From an uncultured Pseudomonas sp. (GTDB taxonomy: Bacteria > Pseudomonadota > Gammaproteobacteria > Pseudomonadales > Pseudomonadaceae): 7,756 nt of DNA. The notes below the pieces were generated by a model. The model worked only from the letters and a program-made list of their open reading frames with translations. It was not told the DNA's origin and did no database searches. The stretch spans positions 1 through 7,756 of the forward strand of contig CALMID010000355.1 in NCBI GenBank assembly GCA_937863915.1, in the 5' to 3' direction. Below, piece by piece: positions 1 to 7,516 of this stretch. Each line of letters starts with the position of its first letter. The first letter of the stretch is position 1. The position numbers and the translations under genes were made by a program.

Positions 1-45
1 GGCGGCAGCCAGGGCAAGCGACAGATGGTTGAGCTTGAACGGCAT
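1..45 (-). CDS. gspD: Type II secretion secretin GspD/XcpQ, N-terminal fragment (cut by window edge)
   Basis: Only 15 codons are visible, reading MPFKLNHLSLALAAA, which looks like the start of a Sec signal peptide: a basic residue followed by a hydrophobic, alanine-rich stretch. The ATG lies one base after the TGA of the upstream gspC-like gene on the same strand, an arrangement that suggests one transcript and probably translational coupling. Known type II secretion operons place the outer-membrane secretin gene (gspD, xcpQ in P. aeruginosa) directly after gspC/xcpP, and secretins carry a cleaved signal peptide. The identity therefore rests on gene order and the signal-like start, not on any secretin domain, none of which is in the window. 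Confidence 0.6.
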   Translation of the reverse strand, partial: MPFKLNHLSLALAAA

Positions 46-46
46 G

Positions 47-721
47 TCAGGGGGGTTCCGCGGAGGTGGGCTCGGAAGGTGCCGTGATCGGCTCGGCACT
101 TCCCATTTGTTCGCGCAGTTTTGCCATGCGCTCACGAAGTTGAATGAACTCGTCGTCCTGCAGCATTTGCAATTGCTCGGCAGTGGCACTGGCGTTGGCA
201 ATGTCTTCCGGGGTGCGGAGCTGCGTGTTGTTGCCAGCACTGCTGCTAGTGCTGCTGATCAGTGTGTGAGTGGCGCCGGCTCGGCGGGGAAAACTGAGTG
301 TCTCCAGATGCCCGCCACGCTCCAGTTCGATTCGATCGGGATAGACCGCATGCAGGCGAATGCCGTCCTGCACGGTGTCGCCGACCCGGAAACGCTGCGG
401 TTTGCCATCATCCTTGCGGATGATGGCGCTTGAGCGCTGGCTGTCGTGATGGACAAAGCTGCCGAGCAGATTCAGGCGCAGGTTGGTGGTGGGTGGCGCG
501 GAGTTGATCTTTTGGGGTGTGCCGAAAAGCGGCAGCAGGTTCGCTGGATCGGCAACGGGAGCCGGCTGACTGGCACTCTGGCTGAGCGGCGCGCTGGGCT
601 TGTGTAGCAGTTGCATGGCCTGCCGGGTCTGCCAGGCCAGACTGAGGCTGAGCAGAATCACCAGAATAATGCCGAGCAGCATGGGGGCTTTTGCAGGCAG
701 GCGGGTGCCGATGGAGGGCAT
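47..721 (-). CDS. gspC: Type II secretion system inner-membrane protein GspC (XcpP-like)
   Basis: Bitopic inner-membrane component of the type II secretion system that links the inner-membrane platform to the secretin in the periplasm. The 224-residue product has a short N-terminal cytoplasmic tail, one transmembrane segment at about residues 14-33, a Pro/Ser/Ala-rich linker, and a GspC homology region at about 59-145. Landmarks in that region are LFG at 65-67, SAIIR at 98-102 and VGD at 113-115. The C-terminus (about 182-207) is predicted coiled coil rather than a PDZ domain, as is known for P. aeruginosa XcpP, and the length is close to that of XcpP. I chose the ATG at 721. A GTG three codons upstream (730) is also in frame, and neither start has a strong ribosome-binding site. 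The gene directly downstream starts one base after the stop and looks like the secretin gene, which supports the assignment. Confidence 0.87.
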   Translation of the reverse strand: MPSIGTRLPAKAPMLLGIILVILLSLSLAWQTRQAMQLLHKPSAPLSQSASQPAPVADPANLLPLFGTPQKINSAPPTTNLRLNLLGSFVHHDSQRSSAIIRKDDGKPQRFRVGDTVQDGIRLHAVYPDRIELERGGHLETLSFPRRAGATHTLISSTSSSAGNNTQLRTPEDIANASATAEQLQMLQDDEFIQLRERMAKLREQMGSAEPITAPSEPTSAEPP

Positions 722-769
722 GCTGATCACTTCGTGATTCTCATTGTTATGGCGCTTAGGCGAGGGCCG

Positions 770-797
770 ATCATAACAGCCTGTCCGGGCTGTTCCA
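770..797 (-). promoter_or_regulatory. Candidate sigma70 promoter for gspC
   Basis: Read on the minus strand, TGGAAC (complement of 792-797) and TATGAT (complement of 770-775) are separated by 16 bases. The -10 element matches the consensus at five of six positions and is preceded by TGT, giving an extended -10 (TGnTATGAT). The -35 element is weak (three of six). It lies about 50 bases upstream of the gspC start and faces the right way. Overlapping inverted repeats cover the spacer and the -35. Assigned by eye only. Confidence 0.4.
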
Positions 798-801
798 GCC
801 C
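775..801. repeat. Overlapping inverted repeats (three CAGCC half-sites) in the gspC promoter
   Basis: AACAGCC at 775-781 is matched by its exact inverse GGCTGTT at 788-794 with six bases between. The same central half-site is also the left arm of a second perfect repeat, GGGCTG at 787-792 and CAGCCC at 796-801 with a three-base loop. CAGCC thus occurs at 777-781, inverted at 788-792, and direct again at 796-800. There is no T-tract on either strand, so a terminator is unlikely. Position over the candidate promoter suggests an operator or alternative hairpins; this is inference. Confidence 0.45.
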
Positions 802-1011
802 CCCTTAAAGAAGGGTTATCGGTTTGCCATGCGCAGTTGTTCGATCGTATGACGAAGTTGTGACGTAACGACGAATTTCAGGCTCGTTCTGTTGGATGAG
901 GTTGCCGCTAAGTGTGCTCCATTGACTGACTTTGGTGCGTCGTTTAGCACCACGCTGGTGCTGCTTGTGTGCATTTCATGCTTGCCTGTTGGCAGTTGAA
1001 ACTGTGCTGGG

Positions 1012-1063
1012 AAGAAAAAAGTTCAAGCAGGGTGTTGACTTAGAATCCGGCTCTGCTTAAAGT
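1012..1063 (+). promoter_or_regulatory. Promoter of the tRNA-Val/tRNA-Asp transcript
   Basis: A -35 TTGACT at 1035-1040 and a -10 TAAAGT at 1058-1063 are separated by exactly 17 bases. An A-rich tract at 1012-1020 lies where an UP element would sit. The -10 is followed by a GC-only stretch, GCGCGCC, at 1064-1070. Such a GC-rich discriminator is known from stable-RNA promoters under stringent control, so repression by ppGpp is a reasonable inference. The predicted start near 1070 leaves a leader of about 15 bases before the first tRNA. Confidence 0.72.
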
Positions 1064-1084
1064 GCGCGCCTCGCAACACAGAGC

Positions 1085-1160
1085 GGGTGATTAGCTCAGC
1101 CGGGAGAGCATCTGCCTTACAAGCAGAGGGTCGGCGGTTCGATCCCGTCATCACCCACCA
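1085..1160 (+). tRNA. tRNA-Val (anticodon UAC)
   Basis: A complete 76-base cloverleaf. The acceptor stem GGGTGAT (1085-1091) pairs with ATCACCC (1150-1156), followed by ACCA with the CCA end encoded. The D arm contains TAGCTCAG. The anticodon stem TCTGC/GCAGA encloses loop CTTACAA, giving anticodon TAC (UAC), which reads valine codons. The T arm carries the GGTTCGATCC signature. It is probably co-transcribed with the tRNA-Asp gene 20 bases downstream. Confidence 0.97.
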
Positions 1161-1180
1161 AGTTGTTGTGAGACCGACGC

Positions 1181-1257
1181 GCAGCGGTAGTTCAGTCGGT
1201 TAGAATACCGGCCTGTCACGCCGGGGGTCGCGGGTTCGAGTCCCGTCCGCTGCGCCA
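1181..1257 (+). tRNA. tRNA-Asp (anticodon GUC)
   Basis: A complete 77-base cloverleaf. The acceptor stem GCAGCGG (1181-1187) pairs with CCGCTGC (1247-1253), followed by discriminator G and encoded CCA. The anticodon stem CCGGC/GCCGG encloses loop CTGTCAC, giving anticodon GTC (GUC), which reads aspartate codons. The T arm has GGTTCGAGTCC. It is the second gene of the tRNA transcript and is followed six bases later by a strong intrinsic terminator. Confidence 0.97.
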
Positions 1258-1263
1258 TATACG

Positions 1264-1295
1264 AAAGCCCCGAGTCGAAAGACTCGGGGCTTTTT
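1264..1295 (+). terminator. Rho-independent terminator of the tRNA transcript
   Basis: AAAGCCCCGAGTC at 1264-1276 and GACTCGGGGCTTT at 1281-1293 form a perfect 13-bp stem around a GAAA tetraloop (1277-1280, GNRA type), with the T-run at 1291-1295. It sits directly behind tRNA-Asp. The A-rich left flank means it might also work weakly on the minus strand. Confidence 0.95.
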
Positions 1296-1385
1296 CTTTG
1301 TCTGCGATTTACATTCTGTAATTTTTTTGTCACCCGGGATCTTTAGCTTCACTGGCACGGTCTTTGTTAGGATCGTTTTGTCAGT

Positions 1386-1393
1386 AAAGGAGG
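1386..1393 (+). promoter_or_regulatory. Strong Shine-Dalgarno sequence of the small acidic ORF
   Basis: AAAGGAGG ends seven bases before the ATG at 1401. It is nearly a full complement of the 3' end of 16S rRNA with optimal spacing, and is the best ribosome-binding site in the window. It is the main reason for calling the 28-codon ORF behind it a real gene. Confidence 0.75.
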
Positions 1394-1400
1394 AAGCCCA

Positions 1401-1487
1401 ATGGACGATTATCAGGAAGAGTGGCTCGAACTGCATGCCTGTGAGCAGGACGCAGCAGAGCCGGTGGATGACGCCACCGAGATGTAA
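1401..1487 (+). CDS. Small acidic protein of unknown function (28 residues)
   Basis: The frame begins MDDYQEEWLELHACEQDAAE, continues with eight more residues (PVDDATEM) and ends in TAA. Eleven of the 28 residues are Asp or Glu and there is no Lys or Arg, so the peptide is strongly negative. It has one Cys (14), one His (12) and one Trp (8), and no transmembrane segment or signal peptide. The ATG is preceded at a seven-base gap by AAAGGAGG. The stop codon directly abuts the reverse-complement stop codon of the convergent AraC-type gene, so the two coding regions meet with no gap or overlap. I do not recognise the protein and no function can be inferred. It could also be a translated leader, but no plus-strand gene follows it. 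The fit of start, stop and ribosome-binding site argues against chance. Confidence 0.68.
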   Translation: MDDYQEEWLELHACEQDAAEPVDDATEM

Positions 1488-2543
1488 TCAGCCAGCCGCC
1501 TGCTGGCGCTGGAGTCGGCGGAACTCTCCGGGAGTCAGTTCGCTCCAGCGCTTGAAGGCACGCTGGAATGCCTCGGCCGAGGCAAATCCCAGCAGGTAGG
1601 CAATTTCACCGAACGCCAGTTCGGTATCGCGTATGTAGGTCATCGCCAGGTCGCGTCGGGTCTCATTGAGAATGGCGCGGAACTGCGTGCCTTCTTCGGC
1701 CAGTTTGCGCCGCAGTGTCCAGCTGGGCATCTGCAGCTGCTGCGCCAACTCCTCAAGTTGCGGTTCTCGTCCGTGCAGTAGCGGGCCCAGGCGCTGGGTC
1801 AGGCGCTCACGCAGGCTGCGTGTGCGAGTCAGCTGCTCCAGCTGTGCTTCGGCCAGCTCCAGCATCTGTTGCCAGGTACTGGGGCAGTGGGTCGGTATTT
1901 CTAGATCCAGGCTGGCATTGCTCAGGCGCAGGGCGTTGCCTGGCGCCGAGAACTCGGGGGCGACGCCAAAGCAGGCTTCATAGCGCTCGGCGTAGCTGGG
2001 GGCGGCGAATTCGATCTGTACCCGCTCGGCCGTCAGCAATTGGCCGCATACGCCGCTCAGCTGATGCAGCCAGCCGGCCAGAACCGAATCGACCACGAAG
2101 TGATTGAAAGGGTTGTAGGGGCTGATCGAGTAGAAGCGAAGCCAGGCGCCCTGCGGATCTTCGCTGAAACTCGACTGGCCTCGGTAGTTGTGGGCGTACA
2201 GCGGTTCGAAACGGATCAGCGTCCGGGCCGCCTCGCGCAGTGTGGGGGCCTGGGCGGCAGTGACTCCCGCCAGGCCAGCCTGGCTGATATGCCCCAGCTG
2301 CCCCATCAGCAGTCCCAGAGCCGGCTCGCCGGTCAGGCTGATCGCCGCATGTCCCAGGCGCATGAAGCGGGGGATGGACAGACGTTCTCGAGCCTTGCCC
2401 AGGCGCTGCGGGCTGAGATGGAACTGGCTCAGCAGTGGCGCCGGATCGGCGCCCAGCTGGCGCATGGCGGCCGCCAGGCTCTGCACGAAACCGACGGAAA
2501 GATCGCCCAGACGCACGCGCAGTTTGCTGCTGTTCAGAGCCAC
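1488..2543 (-). CDS. AraC-family transcriptional regulator (PF12625-type N-terminal domain)
   Basis: A 351-residue DNA-binding regulator. Residues of about 20-205 resemble the arabinose-binding-like sensor domain (Pfam PF12625) found in OruR/ArgR-type AraC proteins. Residues of about 255-345 form the AraC double helix-turn-helix, with the first motif at 262-281 and the second at about 309-335, including GEIAYLLGFASAEAFQRAFK, followed by the usual LTPGEFR. Length is typical for the family. Translation appears to start at a GTG (2543) inside the 3' end of the upstream hydrolase gene, overlapping its stop codon by 10 bases. With no good Shine-Dalgarno sequence, coupling to the hydrolase is likely. 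A later start is possible but would shorten the sensor domain. The ligand is unknown. Candidate targets are its own operon and the divergent fadH, by position only. Confidence 0.9.
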   Translation of the reverse strand: MALNSSKLRVRLGDLSVGFVQSLAAAMRQLGADPAPLLSQFHLSPQRLGKARERLSIPRFMRLGHAAISLTGEPALGLLMGQLGHISQAGLAGVTAAQAPTLREAARTLIRFEPLYAHNYRGQSSFSEDPQGAWLRFYSISPYNPFNHFVVDSVLAGWLHQLSGVCGQLLTAERVQIEFAAPSYAERYEACFGVAPEFSAPGNALRLSNASLDLEIPTHCPSTWQQMLELAEAQLEQLTRTRSLRERLTQRLGPLLHGREPQLEELAQQLQMPSWTLRRKLAEEGTQFRAILNETRRDLAMTYIRDTELAFGEIAYLLGFASAEAFQRAFKRWSELTPGEFRRLQRQQAAG

Positions 2544-3673
2544 AGGTTGACCAGTTGTGTGCCGGGTTGATCGGGGGCGAGCAGGTGCTGGTCGGGCAAG
2601 GCGAGCATGCTGCGTCCATCACTGCCAAGGTTCCACAGCTGGCCGCGCATGAATACGGTCAGGCCGGCGCGGGCCGGAGTGCTGGCCTGGCGTGCTGGTA
2701 GTGAGTGCCGCTGCCAGGCCTCGCCCTCGCTGATGCTGCCGGCCGCTGTAGCGGCATCCTTGGGTGTGCCAGCGAAGGTGGTGTAGCCGCCCCAGGGTTT
2801 CTGCCAGTGCTGGTTGCCGGTGAGAAACGCCGGGACTGCCACCAGTTCGACCTGAGCCTGTGCCAATGGCTGGTAACTGTCGGGGTACCAGCTGTCGGCG
2901 CAGATCAGTACGCCCAGGCGTCCTGCGGGGGTGTCGATGACCTGCAGTGCCGCGCTCGGGGCGGCGGCGGTGAAGCCGGTTTCATCCGGGATCGGGAATG
3001 CCTTGCGCTGGGGTTGACCCAGGGGCGCGCCATCCGGGCCGAAGACCAGGCTGACGTTGTACAGCGGGCCCTGACCGGTCCGCAGGATACCGTCCACGAC
3101 CTCTGGCTCGGGTAGCACGATGGAGCCGGCGACCAGGGTTACGCCAAAGGACTCGGCCAGGCCGCCGAACAGACTCTGATAGTCATTGGCCATCTGCTCG
3201 GCCTTCATGCGGAACAGCGCGTCGCTCAGGCGGTCGCTGCCCTGGCTGGCGACAAGGGCTCCGAGCAGGTCGAGCGGGTGATTGAGCGCGAGCCAGAGCA
3301 TGGCCTCGTCCACCGTTTCGGAGGCAAAGACCTGCGGTTTCTCGCCGGCAGCGACCAGCCAGGTGCCGATGTGCTCGGGCAGGACCACGATGCTGCGGGC
3401 ATTGAGCAGGCCTTCGCTGCGGGCTTTTTCCAGGTGTGCGGCCAGCTTGCGGTACAGATGCTGGCTACTCTGGTAGTCAGTGCTGAACAGCTCGGGCTGG
3501 ATGCCCAGCAGATTGCCGCGACTGCCCGGCGTGCCGTGATTGAGGGTGACGCTGCTGCGCAGATCACTGAGGTAGTGGCTTTGTGGTTGCCATTGGATCC
3601 AGCTGGCATAGGTGGCCAGCAGGGCGAGAGGCAGGAGGCTCAGGCTCAGGCACAGGCGGAGGGCGCGGCGCAT
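2534..3673 (-). CDS. Nitrilase-superfamily carbon-nitrogen hydrolase with N-terminal membrane segment or signal
   Basis: A 379-residue protein of the nitrilase superfamily, which hydrolyses or transfers at carbon-nitrogen bonds with a Glu-Lys-Cys triad. All three are visible: Glu100 in VVLPEHIGTW, Lys224 in PQRKAFPIPDE and Cys258 in VLICADSWYPD. The N-terminus MRRALRLCLSLSLLPLALLA is basic then hydrophobic, so the catalytic domain is probably exported, either anchored or released after cleavage near residue 23. There is no lipobox. I chose the ATG at 3673 because it places this segment at the N-terminus. An in-frame start at 3775 would add 34 polar, arginine-containing residues and has no ribosome-binding site. 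The end overlaps the AraC-type gene by 10 bases. Substrate is unknown. Exported nitrilase domains are otherwise best known from apolipoprotein N-acyltransferase (Lnt), but this protein lacks its multi-spanning membrane part. Confidence 0.83.
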   Translation of the reverse strand: MRRALRLCLSLSLLPLALLATYASWIQWQPQSHYLSDLRSSVTLNHGTPGSRGNLLGIQPELFSTDYQSSQHLYRKLAAHLEKARSEGLLNARSIVVLPEHIGTWLVAAGEKPQVFASETVDEAMLWLALNHPLDLLGALVASQGSDRLSDALFRMKAEQMANDYQSLFGGLAESFGVTLVAGSIVLPEPEVVDGILRTGQGPLYNVSLVFGPDGAPLGQPQRKAFPIPDETGFTAAAPSAALQVIDTPAGRLGVLICADSWYPDSYQPLAQAQVELVAVPAFLTGNQHWQKPWGGYTTFAGTPKDAATAAGSISEGEAWQRHSLPARQASTPARAGLTVFMRGQLWNLGSDGRSMLALPDQHLLAPDQPGTQLVNLWL

Positions 3674-3749
3674 AACGGAATCCGGGTGGGGGCTGACGCT
3701 GCAGGGTAAAAGCCGGCGTCGGGTTTGCCAAGTCGCACTGTTATCTAGG

Positions 3750-3766
3750 GTCAGTAACTTGTCAGT
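3750..3766. repeat. Direct repeat GTCAGT-N5-GTCAGT in the divergent intergenic region
   Basis: Two identical hexamers at 3750-3755 and 3761-3766 lie 11 bases apart, about one helical turn, on the same face of the DNA. They sit between the divergent hydrolase and fadH starts. A regulator site is possible, since AraC-type proteins bind tandem direct half-sites, but two hexamers can also arise by chance. Confidence 0.25.
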
Positions 3767-3771
3767 TTTGA

Positions 3772-5910
<2,139 letters not shown>

Positions 5911-5924
5911 TTCCGGCTGACAGG

Positions 5925-5959
5925 CGCCCGCCATCCTCTCGGGGATGGCGGGCGTTTTT
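5925..5959 (+). terminator. Rho-independent terminator of fadH
   Basis: CGCCCGCCATCC at 5925-5936 and GGATGGCGGGCG at 5943-5954 form a perfect 12-bp GC-rich stem with a six-base loop, followed by TTTTT at 5955-5959. It starts 14 bases after the fadH stop and insulates the downstream gene from fadH read-through. Confidence 0.95.
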
Positions 5960-6044
5960 ATTGGGGCATGCGTTTGGTCACAGTTTTGCGGTGCTGCGCT
6001 TTTTTCGTGGCGTCAGCCGGCCGGCGAGTGCCAACCCAGTCACA

Positions 6045-6072
6045 TTGCCCGCCTGAGCTTTTCCCCTAGACT
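6045..6072 (+). promoter_or_regulatory. Candidate sigma70 promoter for the coiled-coil gene
   Basis: TTGCCC at 6045-6050 and TAGACT at 6067-6072 are separated by 16 bases; each matches consensus at four of six positions. The pair lies between the fadH terminator and the gene start at 6146, leaving a leader of about 65-70 bases. A separate promoter is needed here because the upstream terminator is strong. Confidence 0.5.
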
Positions 6073-6145
6073 GAGGGAGAAATCGCTGACTCGGGCCATG
6101 GTTCTGGCTGGGTGTCGGCGTATGCCAGAGGTGAGAGGAATCGTC

Positions 6146-7516
6146 ATGAGCCTGCAGAACAAACCACAGATGGTGGAAGCCGTGCTGTTCTTCAATGAAC
6201 GCGGCATCTGCAAGGAGATGCATTACCCGGAATTCGAGGCATTGCTGGATAACGTGGTGCAGATGCATGACTTTGCCGACCAGCAGGTACGCTGCGCCTT
6301 CGTGCTGATCAATCCGCGCCTGCTGGTGCGCTCCGTGGTGCTTTTCCTGCTCGATTTCGACGAGCGTGGCGAGGCGGACAAGGGCTGGAACATTCCGCTG
6401 CGTCATCTGGCCGAGCGTGCCGGGCGCGGCCCCGACCTGGGAGCAGGTCCGATCCGTCTGGCCTGTCGCAGTCAGTGCCCGGTGTCCTGGCACCAGATGC
6501 ACCTGTGGGATCCCAATCTGTCCTCCACGGGCAACGATCTGGCGCTGATTCGCGATGCGGTCAAGCGCAACAACCTGGGCATTCTGGTCGAGGACGACGT
6601 CCCGCAGCCGGTTGAGCTGGATCGTCTGCAGATGGTTTCCGAGGATCGCTGGTATGCCCCGGCGTCGGCCAGTCAGGAAGAAATCGAGAAGCGCGCGGCG
6701 GAACTGGAAGAGCAGCACCGGCAGAAGACGGCGCAGCTGATCCAGCAGGAGCGTCTGCGTATCGCCACCCTGACTCAGCAGCATGAGGAGGAACTGGCCA
6801 AGTTCCGCCTGGTTGCCGAGCAGCAGCTGGCGGCACTCAAGCAGCAGGCGCAGGCCCTGCAGCAGCAGCTGCAGCAGCAGGAAGAACTCAATGCCAGTCT
6901 CAAGGCGCAGCTGGCGGCTCAGGCCGATGCCTTTGCTGCTTCGCGTGAAGAGGTCAGCCAGCAGCAGCGCGAGCTGGAAAAACTGGGCAAGCACCAGATC
7001 GACTTGCTGCGCGCGCAGTTCGACAGCGAGCTGAATGCCAAGATTGCCGCGGCGGTGGTGGAGTATCAGGAGCAGGTGGCATTGCGTGATGTCGATCTGG
7101 CCTATCGCAAGGAACAGGAGACCCAGCTGCAGGAGGAAATTGCGCGCTTGCGCGAGCAGGTCGAGCAATCCCGCGGCCAGGGTGACGGGCAAATCCTCGA
7201 ACAGCTGAGCAAGCTGGGCGTGGTGTTCGTGGTTTATCACCCGGGTGCCGGGCACCTGACCATTGCCTTGCAGGATGTGGCGCGCTACCAGGAAAACCCC
7301 ATGGCCTACGTGGCGGCCAAGTGCTTTGTGTCCGAGCCGCAGTATTGCCAGTGGCTGGCGCATTATCAGATGCCCAGCTGCGAGGCGTTGCTGCCCAGCG
7401 GCGAGCGCTGCGGTATGCCGATTGACCGGATCGATACGCCAAGCCGCTTCATCAGCGGCGACTCCAATTGCTGTGCCCGGCACAAGGCCAGCAGCAAGCT
7501 GCGCACTGTCAGCTGA
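6146..7516 (+). CDS. Coiled-coil protein of unknown function with C-terminal Cys/His cluster
   Basis: I do not recognise a characterised family. The 456-residue product has three parts. Residues 1-170 are globular, include a hydrophobic stretch LLVRSVVLFLLDFDERGE and a Cys/His group (Cys107, Cys111, His116, His119). Residues of about 175-345 are Gln/Glu/Ala/Leu-rich coiled coil with a doubled LQQQ at 238-245. Residues 350-456 form a second globular part with Cys412, Cys422 (after SGER), Cys442/443 and His446, resembling a C-x9-C...CxxH zinc-binding knuckle. There is no Walker A motif, so any chromosome-partitioning ATPase label would be unsupported. The ATG at 6146 has AGAGGAA five bases upstream; a more upstream in-frame start would fall inside the fadH terminator. 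The stop is followed at once by the start of a PLP-enzyme gene, suggesting an operon. Confidence 0.88.
   Translation: MSLQNKPQMVEAVLFFNERGICKEMHYPEFEALLDNVVQMHDFADQQVRCAFVLINPRLLVRSVVLFLLDFDERGEADKGWNIPLRHLAERAGRGPDLGAGPIRLACRSQCPVSWHQMHLWDPNLSSTGNDLALIRDAVKRNNLGILVEDDVPQPVELDRLQMVSEDRWYAPASASQEEIEKRAAELEEQHRQKTAQLIQQERLRIATLTQQHEEELAKFRLVAEQQLAALKQQAQALQQQLQQQEELNASLKAQLAAQADAFAASREEVSQQQRELEKLGKHQIDLLRAQFDSELNAKIAAAVVEYQEQVALRDVDLAYRKEQETQLQEEIARLREQVEQSRGQGDGQILEQLSKLGVVFVVYHPGAGHLTIALQDVARYQENPMAYVAAKCFVSEPQYCQWLAHYQMPSCEALLPSGERCGMPIDRIDTPSRFISGDSNCCARHKASSKLRTVS
6857..6880 (+). repeat. In-frame 12-base tandem repeat (two copies) in the coiled-coil gene
   Basis: CTGCAGCAGCAG occurs twice back to back (6857-6868 and 6869-6880), encoding LQQQLQQQ at residues 238-245 within a longer CAG-rich tract. 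Change in copy number would add or remove four residues without shifting the frame. Confidence 0.8.

Larger units (their letters stand above)
722..1084. other. Non-coding interval between gspC and the tRNA genes
   Basis: This 363-base gap separates the minus-strand gspC gene from the plus-strand tRNA genes. Near its left end lies a candidate gspC promoter overlapped by inverted repeats; near its right end lies a good tRNA promoter with an upstream A-rich tract. The middle, roughly 800-1010, holds no ORF with a plausible ribosome-binding site, no strong hairpin followed by a T-run, and no repeat that I recognise. It is somewhat less GC-rich than the surrounding genes, as expected for intergenic DNA. 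Confidence 0.6.

Noticed and set aside
1085..1260. tRNA genes as an integration site for a genomic island
   Set aside because: No integrase, no repeated tRNA 3' end and no composition change is visible beside either tRNA in this window.
1151..1436. Minus-strand open frames across the tRNA-Asp gene
   Set aside because: They encode the complement of a tRNA and terminator. Translated tRNA antisense (with the TRTRDPR-like string) is a common annotation artefact.
1491..1507. GCCAGC/GCTGGC hairpin near the convergent stop codons as a bidirectional terminator
   Set aside because: Only a 6-bp stem with no T-run on either strand, and it lies within the end of the AraC-type coding sequence.
1327..1599. 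A 90-codon plus-strand open frame overlapping the small ORF and the AraC-type 3' end
   Set aside because: No ribosome-binding site at its start, no recognisable domain, and it runs through both better-supported genes out of frame.
6015..6024. GCCGGCCGGC palindrome upstream of the coiled-coil gene as an operator
   Set aside because: A 10-base GC palindrome is expected by chance in such GC-rich DNA, and its position upstream of the weak promoter gives no further support.
5945..6145. Upstream extension of the coiled-coil gene to an ATG at 5945
   Set aside because: That ATG lies inside the fadH terminator hairpin and the added segment looks non-coding. The ATG at 6146 has a good ribosome-binding site.
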